Shown here: one piece after another, positions 1-6,625 of the stretch | Layout: the number at the start of each line of letters is the position of its first letter | Position numbering within the stretch: the first letter of the stretch is position 1 | Assembly: GCA_029942265.1 (NCBI GenBank) | Contig: JAOZTO010000080.1 | Span: forward strand, 1-7,176 | Length of the DNA stretch: 7,176 bases | DNA from: Desulfocapsa sp. | GTDB lineage: Bacteria; Desulfobacterota; Desulfobulbia; Desulfobulbales; Desulfocapsaceae | Direction: 5' to 3' | Notes under the pieces: model-generated | Seen by the model: the letters and a program-made list of their open reading frames with translations, nothing else | The model's database searches: none | What the model was told of the DNA's origin: nothing | Made by a program: the position numbers and the translations under genes

Positions 1-1259
1 TACCTATACCCAATAAATTCTCTTAAATATGGTATAATAAGGGTAATGGGTCTTCGTTTCTTAACGTCTACATCTACCATACACATGGTCCCTGTTGTTA
101 TTGTAAAATCAGGTCCTGTATTGGATGTCCATTTGTATCCGGTAACAGTAGATTTATCTTTTAGCATTTTTATCCTTATAGCCACAGATGGCCCCCCCTG
201 TGTAAGCAGTTTGGCCATAGCCCCATCGTTCAATATATTTGCAACATCTTCCGTACTCATTGGATAATTATAAATTGTTTCAACAGTTCCCTCAATCGTG
301 CCATAGATTTCTTTTTGAGCTACTGTGGGAGAGATATATGCTTCCATACCTTTTTTAATTCTTTTTCCATCTTTAACTGGAACCAATGTTAGACATTCAA
401 CAGAAGCACCATCATCATCATTTACCATACCAGCAAATGTTGTTCCCCTTGTTACTAAATCGCCAATATCCTTAAAAACTTTTGTTATTGTTCCACTAAT
501 TGGAGCAGTTATTTTACTTCTTGCTTCTTTTTTCTTTTGTAAAATTAACAGTTTATTAGTTACCTCAAGAACCATTAATTTAATTCTGTAAATATCTTGA
601 ATCCAACTGTAACTGTATCTACTCTGGTCAAAGGAATTAGTTACTCTCTTACTGTTTAAAGCTGCCAGATCCGTATCAAGTTTATGAAGTTCATTGCGGT
701 ATGACCTGTACCTAATGATAGATATTGACCCCTTATTGCTGAGATTTTTAGCCTTTACTATAAAATCATCCATAAATGTTTTATGCTCTTTCAGACTAAG
801 CTCTTCCGTATTATATGTCTTAGTCAGTTTCTCAGTCTGCCGTTTAAGGATTAGCCTCTGATTTGCAATTTCATCCATGTAGTTTTTCTGCTGTTCCTTA
901 AGGGCATTCAGGTAGTACTTTGTTTCCTGTATTTCTTCATCCTCAACCACTGAGCTTACTAACGCAAGTACCTGACCTTTTTCAACTCTATCTCCAATAC
1001 CCACATAAACTTTTTCAACATTTCCTTCCATTCTTGACTGGGCAACCGCTATTTGAAGGGTTGATGGTAAAATTAGACCTATCCCTGTACTTCTTTCGAT
1101 TATATACCCAAATATTCCCCATATGAAAAGTCCAGCAAGAATGATTACGACTGCCCCCCATATCATCCACTGCTGAAGACTGAGTATTTCCATGTGAGTC
1201 TGTCTCTCATCTTCATTGGAGGCAGGATCTGATATAAAGCCAATATTATCTTTGTTCAT
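1..1259 (-). CDS. NHLM/NHLP-type RiPP (bacteriocin) export system membrane-fusion protein, HlyD-like; 3' end at or just past window edge
   Basis: Seen: one uninterrupted frame of 419 codons from ATG at 1259 to base 3, no stop. Residues 1-31 are polar; one hydrophobic span (about 32-54) fits an inner-membrane anchor. Residues about 67-104 (EGNVEKVYVGIGDRVEKGQ) form a biotinyl-lipoyl-like half motif, about 105-247 is rich in K/E/Q/L as in the HlyD alpha-helical hairpin, and about 250-278 (TAPISGTITKVFKDIGDLV) is the second lipoyl half. The C-terminal part carries PVKDGKRIKKGM, GYKWTSNTGP and RRPITLIIPYLREF, which I recognise from NHLM bacteriocin secretion proteins. Family knowledge: these link a peptidase-containing ABC exporter to the periplasm and export RiPP peptides. 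The family ends shortly after this last motif, so almost the whole protein is visible; the final bases TA could begin a stop. Start is uncertain: no good Shine-Dalgarno precedes 1259; Met23 (1193) is an alternative. Inferred horizontally acquired from arginine codon use. Confidence 0.88.
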   Translation of the reverse strand, partial: MNKDNIGFISDPASNEDERQTHMEILSLQQWMIWGAVVIILAGLFIWGIFGYIIERSTGIGLILPSTLQIAVAQSRMEGNVEKVYVGIGDRVEKGQVLALVSSVVEDEEIQETKYYLNALKEQQKNYMDEIANQRLILKRQTEKLTKTYNTEELSLKEHKTFMDDFIVKAKNLSNKGSISIIRYRSYRNELHKLDTDLAALNSKRVTNSFDQSRYSYSWIQDIYRIKLMVLEVTNKLLILQKKKEARSKITAPISGTITKVFKDIGDLVTRGTTFAGMVNDDDGASVECLTLVPVKDGKRIKKGMEAYISPTVAQKEIYGTIEGTVETIYNYPMSTEDVANILNDGAMAKLLTQGGPSVAIRIKMLKDKSTVTGYKWTSNTGPDFTITTGTMCMVDVDVKKRRPITLIIPYLREFIGYR

Positions 1260-1312
1260 ATCCAACACTTTGTAGTTAAAACGATTTTTAATTGTTTTTT
1301 GTAATTATTCGG

Positions 1313-1341
1313 GTTATTTTTCTTTAAAAAAGAATTGTCGG
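1313..1341 (-). promoter_or_regulatory. Weak candidate promoter for the secretion-protein gene
   Basis: On the minus strand CCGACA (1341-1336, 4 of 6 to TTGACA) is followed after 17 bases by AATAAC (1318-1313, 4 of 6 to TATAAT). It would leave a leader of roughly 45-50 bases before the ATG at 1259. The region is so AT-rich that such matches arise by chance, and an imperfect AT hairpin (TTCTTT/AAAGAA, 1320-1334) overlaps the spacer. Confidence 0.22.
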
Positions 1342-1373
1342 AACACAACACAGCATATCTGTTATGATAACAA

Positions 1374-1440
1374 GCATGAATGCAACATGCCAAAAACAAG
1401 ACAACCTAGGAGGCTGTCCGCGAATGCCCTTTCGCCCAAA
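1374..1440. other. Ribosomal-gene-free junction with small hairpins and an IS-end-like sequence between ribD and the export gene
   Basis: This is the centre of the 201-base gap after ribD. It contains a palindrome GTTATGATAAC just to the left (1361-1371), a hairpin GCATG/CATGC (1374-1378 with 1386-1390), and the G+C-richer block GGCTGTCCGCGAATGCC (1412-1428) with a 5-bp hairpin GCGAA/TTCGC (1421-1425 with 1432-1436). The block GGCTGTCCGCGAATGCC resembles the terminal repeats of some insertion sequences, but I see no partner end or transposase in the window, so this is only a suspicion. No tight T-run follows, so it is not a convincing ribD terminator either. Confidence 0.25.
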
Positions 1441-1460
1441 CTCTTCAGAAGGTACAAAAA

Positions 1461-2603
1461 TTAAACAGTACTTATCGAAGGACTCCAAAACAAATCACCC
1501 TCAATTAATATATCCTCGCCATATTGTTCATACGTCACGTTACTAAGCCTAGGTGCTTGTTCCTTTTTTACAACCGGAAAATCCTGCAACAGCGGAGTTC
1601 CTGCTGTTCCTGCAAACAGTGGGGCAACAAACAACATAACCCTATCAATAAGTCCCTGTTTAAGAAAGCTACTATGGACGCAAGCACCTCCTTCAACAAG
1701 TAAGGAACATATCCCGATCTCACCAAGATATTTCAATATTTCTTCAAGAGACAAGCCGTGAACATGATCGTGTGAAACTGATTTAAGTGTGACACCACTC
1801 AGCCGGGAAATTTTTGACATTTTTTCCTTATCTGCACACTCTGAATAAAATATCAGTGTTGGGGAAGATGAGTCTAAGTGGAGGATTTTCGATTCAAATG
1901 GTAGTGAAAGTGAACTATCCAGGATAACACGAAGAGGGTCTCTATTATCTTTATCTGTACGACTTGTAAGGGAAGGATTGTCTGCAACAACCGTGCCTCT
2001 TCCAACAAGTATGGCATCGTATTGATTTCGTAATGAGTGAAGTTTGCGAGAACTTTTAGTTCCCGTAATTTTACCAGGTGTGGAAGCCTGATAACTCAGC
2101 ATCCCGTCCAGACTAATCCCTGCCTTCATGATAACAAGAGGCCTTCCGGTACTGATATATTTAATAAACGGTTTATTTAATTCTACACATCGCTCTTCCA
2201 GTACTCCCAAAAGTACATCAATCCCCTGCTTTCTCAGATAATTGGCACCGCTACCATCAACAAGTGGGTTAGGGTCTTGCATACCAACAACTACTCGTAC
2301 AATTCCAGCAGTAGCAACCGCGTGACTACAGGGTGGTGTTTGTCCTGTGTGATTACATGGTTCCAGCGTAACATACATTGTCGCACCGGCAGCCTTGTCC
2401 CCTGCTTTATCTAGGGCATTGATTTCTGCATGAGGGGTTCCTGCTTTCTTGTGATATCCACGGCTGATAATCTTATCATATTTTACAATTACAGCGCCAA
2501 CACAAGGATTTGGTGATGTTCTACCAAGACCTTTTTTAGCCTCTTGTAGCGCAAGATCCATATAATACGTATCTATTTTACAACAATTTACTTCACGCTG
2601 CAT
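1461..2603 (-). CDS. ribD: Bifunctional riboflavin biosynthesis protein RibD (pyrimidine deaminase / uracil reductase)
   Basis: Cytoplasmic bifunctional enzyme: deaminates diaminohydroxyphosphoribosylaminopyrimidine, then reduces the ribosyl side chain with NADPH, two consecutive steps of riboflavin synthesis. Seen: the N-terminal cytidine-deaminase-like domain (about residues 11-145) has the [12 protein letters not shown] segment and the zinc motif H58-A-E60 with C83 and C92 in [12 protein letters not shown]60 is the expected proton shuttle. The C-terminal reductase domain (about 153-370) shows [31 protein letters not shown] (split around residue 205) and [13 protein letters not shown], the usual NADPH/substrate elements. 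The 380-residue length is normal for the family. It starts at ATG 2603, overlapping the end of nrdR by 11 bases; an in-frame stop lies just upstream, so no earlier start exists. The AGGGGAG-like site sits about 15 bases away, rather far, so coupling to nrdR translation is likely. In related genomes ribE, ribBA and ribH follow; here they do not. Confidence 0.96.
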   Translation of the reverse strand: MQREVNCCKIDTYYMDLALQEAKKGLGRTSPNPCVGAVIVKYDKIISRGYHKKAGTPHAEINALDKAGDKAAGATMYVTLEPCNHTGQTPPCSHAVATAGIVRVVVGMQDPNPLVDGSGANYLRKQGIDVLLGVLEERCVELNKPFIKYISTGRPLVIMKAGISLDGMLSYQASTPGKITGTKSSRKLHSLRNQYDAILVGRGTVVADNPSLTSRTDKDNRDPLRVILDSSLSLPFESKILHLDSSSPTLIFYSECADKEKMSKISRLSGVTLKSVSHDHVHGLSLEEILKYLGEIGICSLLVEGGACVHSSFLKQGLIDRVMLFVAPLFAGTAGTPLLQDFPVVKKEQAPRLSNVTYEQYGEDILIEGDLFWSPSISTV

Positions 2604-3075
2604 TGTTACTGTTTATATCTCCCCTAGTATCAAGCAAGCCTTTCAACTCGTCCATAAATTCATTTACATCTTTAAATTGTCTATACACAGATGCAAATCG
2701 AACGTAAGCAACTTCGTCAAGATCAGGAAGTTTTGCCATCACCCATTCGCCGATAACATCTGCCTGAACCTCTTTTGAAGGAAAATCCTGCAATTTACTT
2801 TCGATTTCATCTACAAAAGAATCAATATCATCACAACTGACTGGACGTTTTTCACACGCTTTTTCAAGGCCAACAACCATTTTTTTCCTATCCCAGACTT
2901 CTCGCCTACCATCCTTTTTTACAAGCATGGGGAGCATTACCTCCAATCGTTCATATGTGGTGAATCGTTGTTCGCAGGAAAGGCAGGAACGGCGACGTCT
3001 GGTAATAGTGCTTTCTTTATTTAAGCGGGAGTCGATCACCTTATTATCGAGGTGATCACAGTATGGACATTTCAT
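2593..3075 (-). CDS. nrdR: Transcriptional repressor NrdR (ribonucleotide reductase regulator)
   Basis: Nucleotide-sensing repressor that binds NrdR boxes upstream of ribonucleotide reductase genes when its ATP-cone is loaded with ATP/dATP. Seen: an N-terminal zinc ribbon with C3-P-Y-C6 and C31-L-S-C34 and the basic TRRRRSCL stretch between them used for DNA binding, then RFTTYER (37-43). The ATP-cone spans about residues 49-139 and begins with the classic [14 protein letters not shown]. The protein is 160 residues, slightly longer than the usual 150-odd because of a polar tail (150-160) that overlaps the ribD start. The start is well set: AAGGAG (3086-3081) lies 5 bases before ATG at 3075. 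It follows glyA after 24 bases and so is probably cotranscribed with it. I saw no NrdR box in this window, so its targets lie elsewhere. Confidence 0.97.
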   Translation of the reverse strand: MKCPYCDHLDNKVIDSRLNKESTITRRRRSCLSCEQRFTTYERLEVMLPMLVKKDGRREVWDRKKMVVGLEKACEKRPVSCDDIDSFVDEIESKLQDFPSKEVQADVIGEWVMAKLPDLDEVAYVRFASVYRQFKDVNEFMDELKGLLDTRGDINSNNAA

Positions 3076-3099
3076 TTAAACTCCTTGGAAAACAATATG

Positions 3100-4338
3100 T
3101 TATATAATTACTGACAACGGATACTTAACGCAAAGGGCTTCAACCTGTTGGCGAACTTCTGCCACAGTACCCTCGCTTCGATCTGCAATAACTCTTTCTA
3201 TCCATCCAGCAATTAGATCCATATCTTCGATACCGAGACCTCTGGTTGTGATTGCAGGAGTTCCAATACGAATTCCAGAAGTAACAAAACGAGCTTGCTT
3301 ATCAAATGGAATTGCATTTTTATTAGTAGTCAAACCAGCATTTTCAAGTAGCGCCTCAGCTTCTTTACCAGTGATATTCTTACTCGTTAAATCAAGAAGA
3401 ATAAGATGATTATCAGTACCACCTGAGACCAGTCGAAATCCTCTATTTACAAGATTTTCTCCAAGTGCAGATGCATTAGCAACAACACGTTTCTGGTATG
3501 TTTTGAAGGAATCCTCCATTGCCTCTTTAAAAGAAACGGCTTTTGCAGCAATCACATGCATAAGTGGGCCCCCTTGGATACCAGGGAAAACTTTAGAATT
3601 AATACTTTTCCCCCACTTTTCCTTGGCAAGAATAAGCCCACCACGTGGCCCTCGCATAGTCTTATGTGTAGTGGTTGTTACAAAATCAGCATAGGGTACT
3701 GGAGATGGGTGTACACCTGCCGCAACAAGCCCTGCAATATGCGCCATATCAACCATAAACAAAGCGTCTATTTGATCAGCAATCTTTTTAAATCCTTCAA
3801 AATCAATAAAACGCGAATAGGCGGAGGCTCCTGCAACGATCATTTTGGGACGATTTTCCAATGCTATTCGTTCTACTTCTTCCATATTGATCTGTTCGGT
3901 ATCTTTTTCCACACCGTAAGAGATAAAATCAAAGAATTGACCTGAGAAATTTACAGCGCTGCCATGGGTTAAATGGCCGCCGTGTGCAAGATCCATTCCT
4001 AAAACCGTATCGCCTGGTTTCAACGTGGAAAAATAGACAGCCATATTGGCTTGAGAGCCAGAATGAGGCTGGACATTCGCATACTCTGCGCCAAAAATTT
4101 CTTTAGCTCTGTCAATCGCTATGGTTTCGGCTATATCTGCGTACTCACATCCACCATAATAGCGTTTTTGGGGGTAGCCCTCAGCATATTTATTAGTAAA
4201 TATAGATCCTTGTGCTTCAAGTACTGCCTCTGAAACTATATTTTCAGACGCAATTAATTCAAGCTGGCTATTTTGACGATCATATTCCTGATTAATACAT
4301 TGATAAATATCGGGGTCAATATCCTGTAATGATGGCAT
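3100..4338 (-). CDS. glyA: Serine hydroxymethyltransferase
   Basis: PLP enzyme that converts serine and tetrahydrofolate to glycine and 5,10-methylene-tetrahydrofolate, the main one-carbon source for thymidylate, purines and methionine; cytoplasmic homodimer or tetramer. Seen: full length at 412 residues. [12 protein letters not shown] (28-40) and [16 protein letters not shown] (51-66) are the conserved N-terminal signatures; PHSGSQAN (91-98) contacts the PLP phosphate; D197 and H200 lie in [11 protein letters not shown]; the Schiff-base lysine is K226 in [15 protein letters not shown]357 in SGIRIGTPA binds the substrate carboxylate. Start ATG 4338 has a modest TAGGT site about 9-10 bases upstream. 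It is the first gene after a strong terminator, so it needs its own promoter in 4339-4406, which I could not identify convincingly. Arginine codons are 13 CGN and 4 AGA, the reference for the local core genes. Confidence 0.98.
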   Translation of the reverse strand: MPSLQDIDPDIYQCINQEYDRQNSQLELIASENIVSEAVLEAQGSIFTNKYAEGYPQKRYYGGCEYADIAETIAIDRAKEIFGAEYANVQPHSGSQANMAVYFSTLKPGDTVLGMDLAHGGHLTHGSAVNFSGQFFDFISYGVEKDTEQINMEEVERIALENRPKMIVAGASAYSRFIDFEGFKKIADQIDALFMVDMAHIAGLVAAGVHPSPVPYADFVTTTTHKTMRGPRGGLILAKEKWGKSINSKVFPGIQGGPLMHVIAAKAVSFKEAMEDSFKTYQKRVVANASALGENLVNRGFRLVSGGTDNHLILLDLTSKNITGKEAEALLENAGLTTNKNAIPFDKQARFVTSGIRIGTPAITTRGLGIEDMDLIAGWIERVIADRSEGTVAEVRQQVEALCVKYPLSVII

Positions 4339-4406
4339 AAGTATTTACCTAACTATTGATAGATTGAACATAATTGATGGCGATGTAAAAACATTTTTTC
4401 TTAGAC

Positions 4407-4443
4407 AAAAAAAAACCGACATCCCCATAATGGTGTGCCGGTT
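4407..4443 (-). terminator. Intrinsic terminator downstream of rpiB
   Basis: Read on the minus strand, AACCGGCA (4443-4436) pairs with TGTCGGTT (4421-4414) including one G-U pair, with further CC/GG pairs at the top around a short AT loop, and nine T residues follow directly (4415-4407). It lies 46 bases past the rpiB stop and 69 bases before glyA. On the plus strand no T-run follows, so it acts in one direction. It separates the fab-rpiB unit from glyA-nrdR-ribD. Confidence 0.88.
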
Positions 4444-4489
4444 ACTACCCTACAGACAATTCACAAAACGAGCTACTTAATAGTCTTTT

Positions 4490-4918
4490 TCACGTGCTAA
4501 ATAACGATATACGCTTTAAGTGCCTTCCTCCAGAAAAAGAAGTCTCAAGCCATGTGCGAACAACCTCTTCTGCAACTCCTGCACCGATCACTCTTTCCCC
4601 CATACAGAGAATATTGGCATCGTTATGCTCACGACTCATTAAAGCAGCAAACTGTTCATTGCATAGTGCCGCTCTAATGCCTTTATGCTTGTTTGCGGCC
4701 ATTGACATGCCAATTCCTGTTCCACATATCAAGATTCCTTTATCGACTTTCTTACTGAGAACTTTTTGGCAGACACTCTCAGCAAAACCAGGATAATCAA
4801 CAGAATCCAAGGAGTAACACCCAACATCATCTATTTCGTATTGAAGTGTATCTAAGAGATCAAGGATCTGTTTTTTTAAAACGAAACCACCATGATCAGA
4901 TCCTATTGCGATCTTCAT
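4490..4918 (-). CDS. rpiB: Ribose-5-phosphate isomerase B (RpiB/LacAB family)
   Basis: Interconverts ribose 5-phosphate and ribulose 5-phosphate in the non-oxidative pentose phosphate pathway. Seen: SDHGG (7-11) with D8 and H9 for the phosphate/sugar ring, the catalytic cysteine C65 in ICGTGIGMSMAANK, REHNDANIL with H98, and the C-terminal GGRHLKRI. From ATG 4918 the protein is 142 residues, just under the usual 145-150. A longer frame opens at 4960 but I reject that start: MKIAIGSDHGG is the family N-terminus, GGAGG (4930-4926) sits 7 bases before 4918, and the longer start would overlap fabF. It follows fabF after 35 bases and is the last gene before the terminator. The same fold includes LacA/LacB, but the isolated housekeeping context and C65 favour RpiB. 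Confidence 0.96.
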   Translation of the reverse strand: MKIAIGSDHGGFVLKKQILDLLDTLQYEIDDVGCYSLDSVDYPGFAESVCQKVLSKKVDKGILICGTGIGMSMAANKHKGIRAALCNEQFAALMSREHNDANILCMGERVIGAGVAEEVVRTWLETSFSGGRHLKRISLFST

Positions 4919-4930
4919 TCCTTCTCCTCC
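4919..4930 (-). promoter_or_regulatory. Ribosome binding site that fixes the rpiB start
   Basis: GGAGGAGAAG followed by GA and then ATG at 4918. The GGAGG core is 7 bases from the start codon, ideal spacing, and rules against the in-frame ATG 14 codons upstream at 4960. Confidence 0.9.
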
Positions 4931-4953
4931 AATAGTATTCATTCGGCAGTATT

Positions 4954-6198
4954 TTAGCAATCAAAACGCTTCATTACCACGACACCATTAGTCCCACCAA
5001 ATCCAAATGAATTAGAAATTGCGTGTTTGATCTGCATTTTTCTTGCTACATTTGGGACATAATCAAGGTCGCACTCTGGGCTTGGTGTATCAAGGTTTAT
5101 CGTGGGTGGCGCTATTTGATCTTTAATGGATAAGGCCGTAAACGCCGCCTCCAAACCACCTGCTGCCCCAAGAGCGTGACCTGTCATAGACTTGGTGGAG
5201 CTTATAGCAAGCTTTTTCGCATGATCACCAAAAACTGTTTTAATAGCTTTAGTTTCACAACGATCATTTAACGGTGTTGATGTTCCGTGAGCATTGATAT
5301 AATCGATATCTTCTGGTTCAAGGCCGGCATCTTGTAACGCAGCACGCATACAGCGAGCAGCACCATTTCCGTCTTCGGGTGGAGCTGCTATGTGATATGC
5401 ATCACTAGAGGCTCCAGAACCGATGACTTCTGCATAAACATCTGCTCCACGTCCTAATGCGTGCTCAAGTTCTTCTAAAAGCAAAATACCTGCACCTTCC
5501 GCAATAAGAAAGCCGTCTCTATCTTTATCAAAAGGACGAGATGCTTTAGAGGGATCATCATTTCTAGTTGACAGTGCCTTCATGGAACCAAACCCACCAA
5601 GCCCAAGAGGGCAGATAACAGCCTCCGCCCCACCAGTAAGCATTACATCACTAAAACCATATGCGATGGATCGCATAGCTTCACCAACTGCGTGGGTTCC
5701 TGCAGCACAAGCAGTTGAAAGGGATAAATTCGGCCCCTTGGCACCAAGTTCCATCGAAATATGCCCAGAAGCCATATTGGGAATTGCCATGGGAATAAAG
5801 AATGGAGATATTCTTTTAGCACCACGCTCTAAATACATATTGTGGTTTTTTTCAATGGTTGGCAAGCCACCCATTCCACATCCGGTAATGACTCCTACCC
5901 GTTCACAATTTGCATCGTTAATTATTAGCCCACTATCTTCAACGGCAGATCTAGCAGCAACAATACCGTACTGAACAAACGTATCAATTCGTTTAATTGC
6001 CTTCTTATCAAAATGATCTGCCGGATCAAAATCTGAGACCTCACCAGCAATCTGAGATGCCATACTGGACGCATCAAAACGGGTAATCGTAGTAATTCCA
6101 CTCTTGCCGTTCAGCATATTGTTCCAGGTTTTATTCCTCCCTGTCCCTAGTGGCGTTACCAGGCCTATTCCTGTGACTACAACTCTACGTCTTTGCAT
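4954..6198 (-). CDS. fabF: 3-oxoacyl-[acyl-carrier-protein] synthase II (beta-ketoacyl-ACP synthase II)
   Basis: Condenses malonyl-ACP with a growing acyl-ACP in type II fatty acid synthesis, cytoplasmic homodimer. Seen: full 414-residue thiolase-fold protein starting [15 protein letters not shown]. Nucleophile C164 lies in [12 protein letters not shown]; the two active-site histidines are H304 in [11 protein letters not shown] and H341 in [14 protein letters not shown], with K336 also in place; the C-terminal [10 protein letters not shown] (396-405) includes the gating phenylalanine F400. All Cys-His-His residues point to KAS I/II, not FabH (Cys-His-Asn). Start ATG 6198 has AGAGGA (6209-6204) 5 bases upstream. 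It follows acpP after 63 bases, the usual pairing of the synthase with its carrier protein, and precedes rpiB. Confidence 0.98.
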   Translation of the reverse strand: MQRRRVVVTGIGLVTPLGTGRNKTWNNMLNGKSGITTITRFDASSMASQIAGEVSDFDPADHFDKKAIKRIDTFVQYGIVAARSAVEDSGLIINDANCERVGVITGCGMGGLPTIEKNHNMYLERGAKRISPFFIPMAIPNMASGHISMELGAKGPNLSLSTACAAGTHAVGEAMRSIAYGFSDVMLTGGAEAVICPLGLGGFGSMKALSTRNDDPSKASRPFDKDRDGFLIAEGAGILLLEELEHALGRGADVYAEVIGSGASSDAYHIAAPPEDGNGAARCMRAALQDAGLEPEDIDYINAHGTSTPLNDRCETKAIKTVFGDHAKKLAISSTKSMTGHALGAAGGLEAAFTALSIKDQIAPPTINLDTPSPECDLDYVPNVARKMQIKHAISNSFGFGGTNGVVVMKRFDC

Positions 6199-6261
6199 TG
6201 AAATCCTCTTCCAATATCAGAACCTTAATTAATAACTTTTTTTAAAAGTCCCAAGGAACAT

Positions 6262-6492
6262 TTATTTCAAGTTATTCACATAATCAATGGCGTCTTGAAC
6301 TGTAAGGATTTTTTCAGCTTCATCATCAGGTATTTCAACATCAAACTCCTCTTCCATTGCCATAATCAATTCAACAAGATCAAGGGAATCAGCACCAAGG
6401 TCATCTACAAAAGATGCACCTGAAACAACTTTAACTTTATCTACGCTCAACTGCTCAACAATAATATCAACCATCTGTTGTTCAATTGCCAT
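6262..6492 (-). CDS. acpP: Acyl carrier protein
   Basis: Small acidic carrier that holds fatty acyl intermediates on a 4'-phosphopantetheine arm and delivers them to the Fab enzymes encoded on either side. Seen: 76 residues, the canonical four-helix ACP length, with the attachment serine S36 in [11 protein letters not shown] and the acidic recognition helix [15 protein letters not shown] (47-61). Start ATG 6492 is preceded by CAGGAG with a 7-base spacer. It lies between fabG and fabF, which identifies it as the fatty acid ACP and not a polyketide or other dedicated carrier. A 133-base gap from fabG, with candidate termination and promoter signals, suggests acpP-fabF can be expressed above or apart from fabG. 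Confidence 0.98.
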   Translation of the reverse strand: MAIEQQMVDIIVEQLSVDKVKVVSGASFVDDLGADSLDLVELIMAMEEEFDVEIPDDEAEKILTVQDAIDYVNNLK

Positions 6493-6520
6493 GACTAAAC
6501 TCCTGTATTTTTTGAATTCT

Positions 6521-6556
6521 ATTTTAAAAACAAACCTGGATTTTCCAGATTTTCCA
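6521..6556 (-). promoter_or_regulatory. Candidate acpP promoter with overlapping palindrome and tandem repeat
   Basis: A good -10, TAAAAT (6526-6521, 5 of 6), lies 29 bases before the acpP ATG. No good -35 exists at 16-18 bases; in that place sits the palindrome CTGGA-TTT-TCCAG (6536-6548). Two adjoining copies of GATTTTCCA (plus strand, 6539-6547 and 6548-6556) overlap it. A poor -35 replaced by symmetrical sequence is what a regulator-dependent promoter would look like, but this is inference from pattern alone. Confidence 0.33.
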
Positions 6557-6579
6557 CTAATGACATTTTTTACTACTAT

Positions 6580-6617
6580 AAAAAAAATTTTACGCTACAA
6601 GTGATGGCATCGTAAAA
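6580..6617 (-). terminator. Weak candidate terminator or attenuator between fabG and acpP
   Basis: On the minus strand TTTTACG (6617-6611) can pair with CGTAAAA (6594-6588) across a 16-base loop, and eight T residues follow (6587-6580). The stem has only two G-C pairs, so it would be a weak terminator alone. A second inverted repeat, GTGATGG/CCATCAC (6601-6607 with 6623-6629), interleaves with it and includes the fabG stop codon, so the two stems exclude each other. Confidence 0.35.
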
Positions 6618-6625
6618 ACTCTCCA

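Noticed and set aside
181..200. Possible frameshift at the poly-C run in the export gene.
   Set aside because: On recounting, the run is seven bases and the reading frame passes through it to the family-specific C-terminus without a stop.
46..1126. Plus-strand frames at 46-267, 325-591 and 920-1126.
   Set aside because: They lie antisense within the long minus-strand secretion-protein frame, which has clear domain structure; the plus-strand products have no recognisable motifs.
1324..1488. Minus-strand 54-codon frame from TTG 1488, overlapping the ribD end, with a hydrophobic C-terminal half (MLVIITDMLCCVPTILF).
   Set aside because: It needs a TTG start, has no family resemblance that I recognise, and its content is explained by chance opening in a junction region. 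A small membrane peptide cannot be excluded, but nothing supports it.
3503..3945. Plus-strand frames inside glyA, and similar ones inside fabF, rpiB and fabG.
   Set aside because: Each is a shadow of a certain minus-strand gene and encodes nothing recognisable.
4360..4390. Possible glyA promoter with TTTACA (4389-4384, minus strand) as -35.
   Set aside because: No acceptable -10 lies 16-18 bases downstream; the best hexamers match only two or three positions.
4490..4960. Longer rpiB frame beginning at 4960.
   Set aside because: The extra 14 residues are unlike the family, would overlap fabF, and ignore the near-perfect ribosome binding site before 4918.
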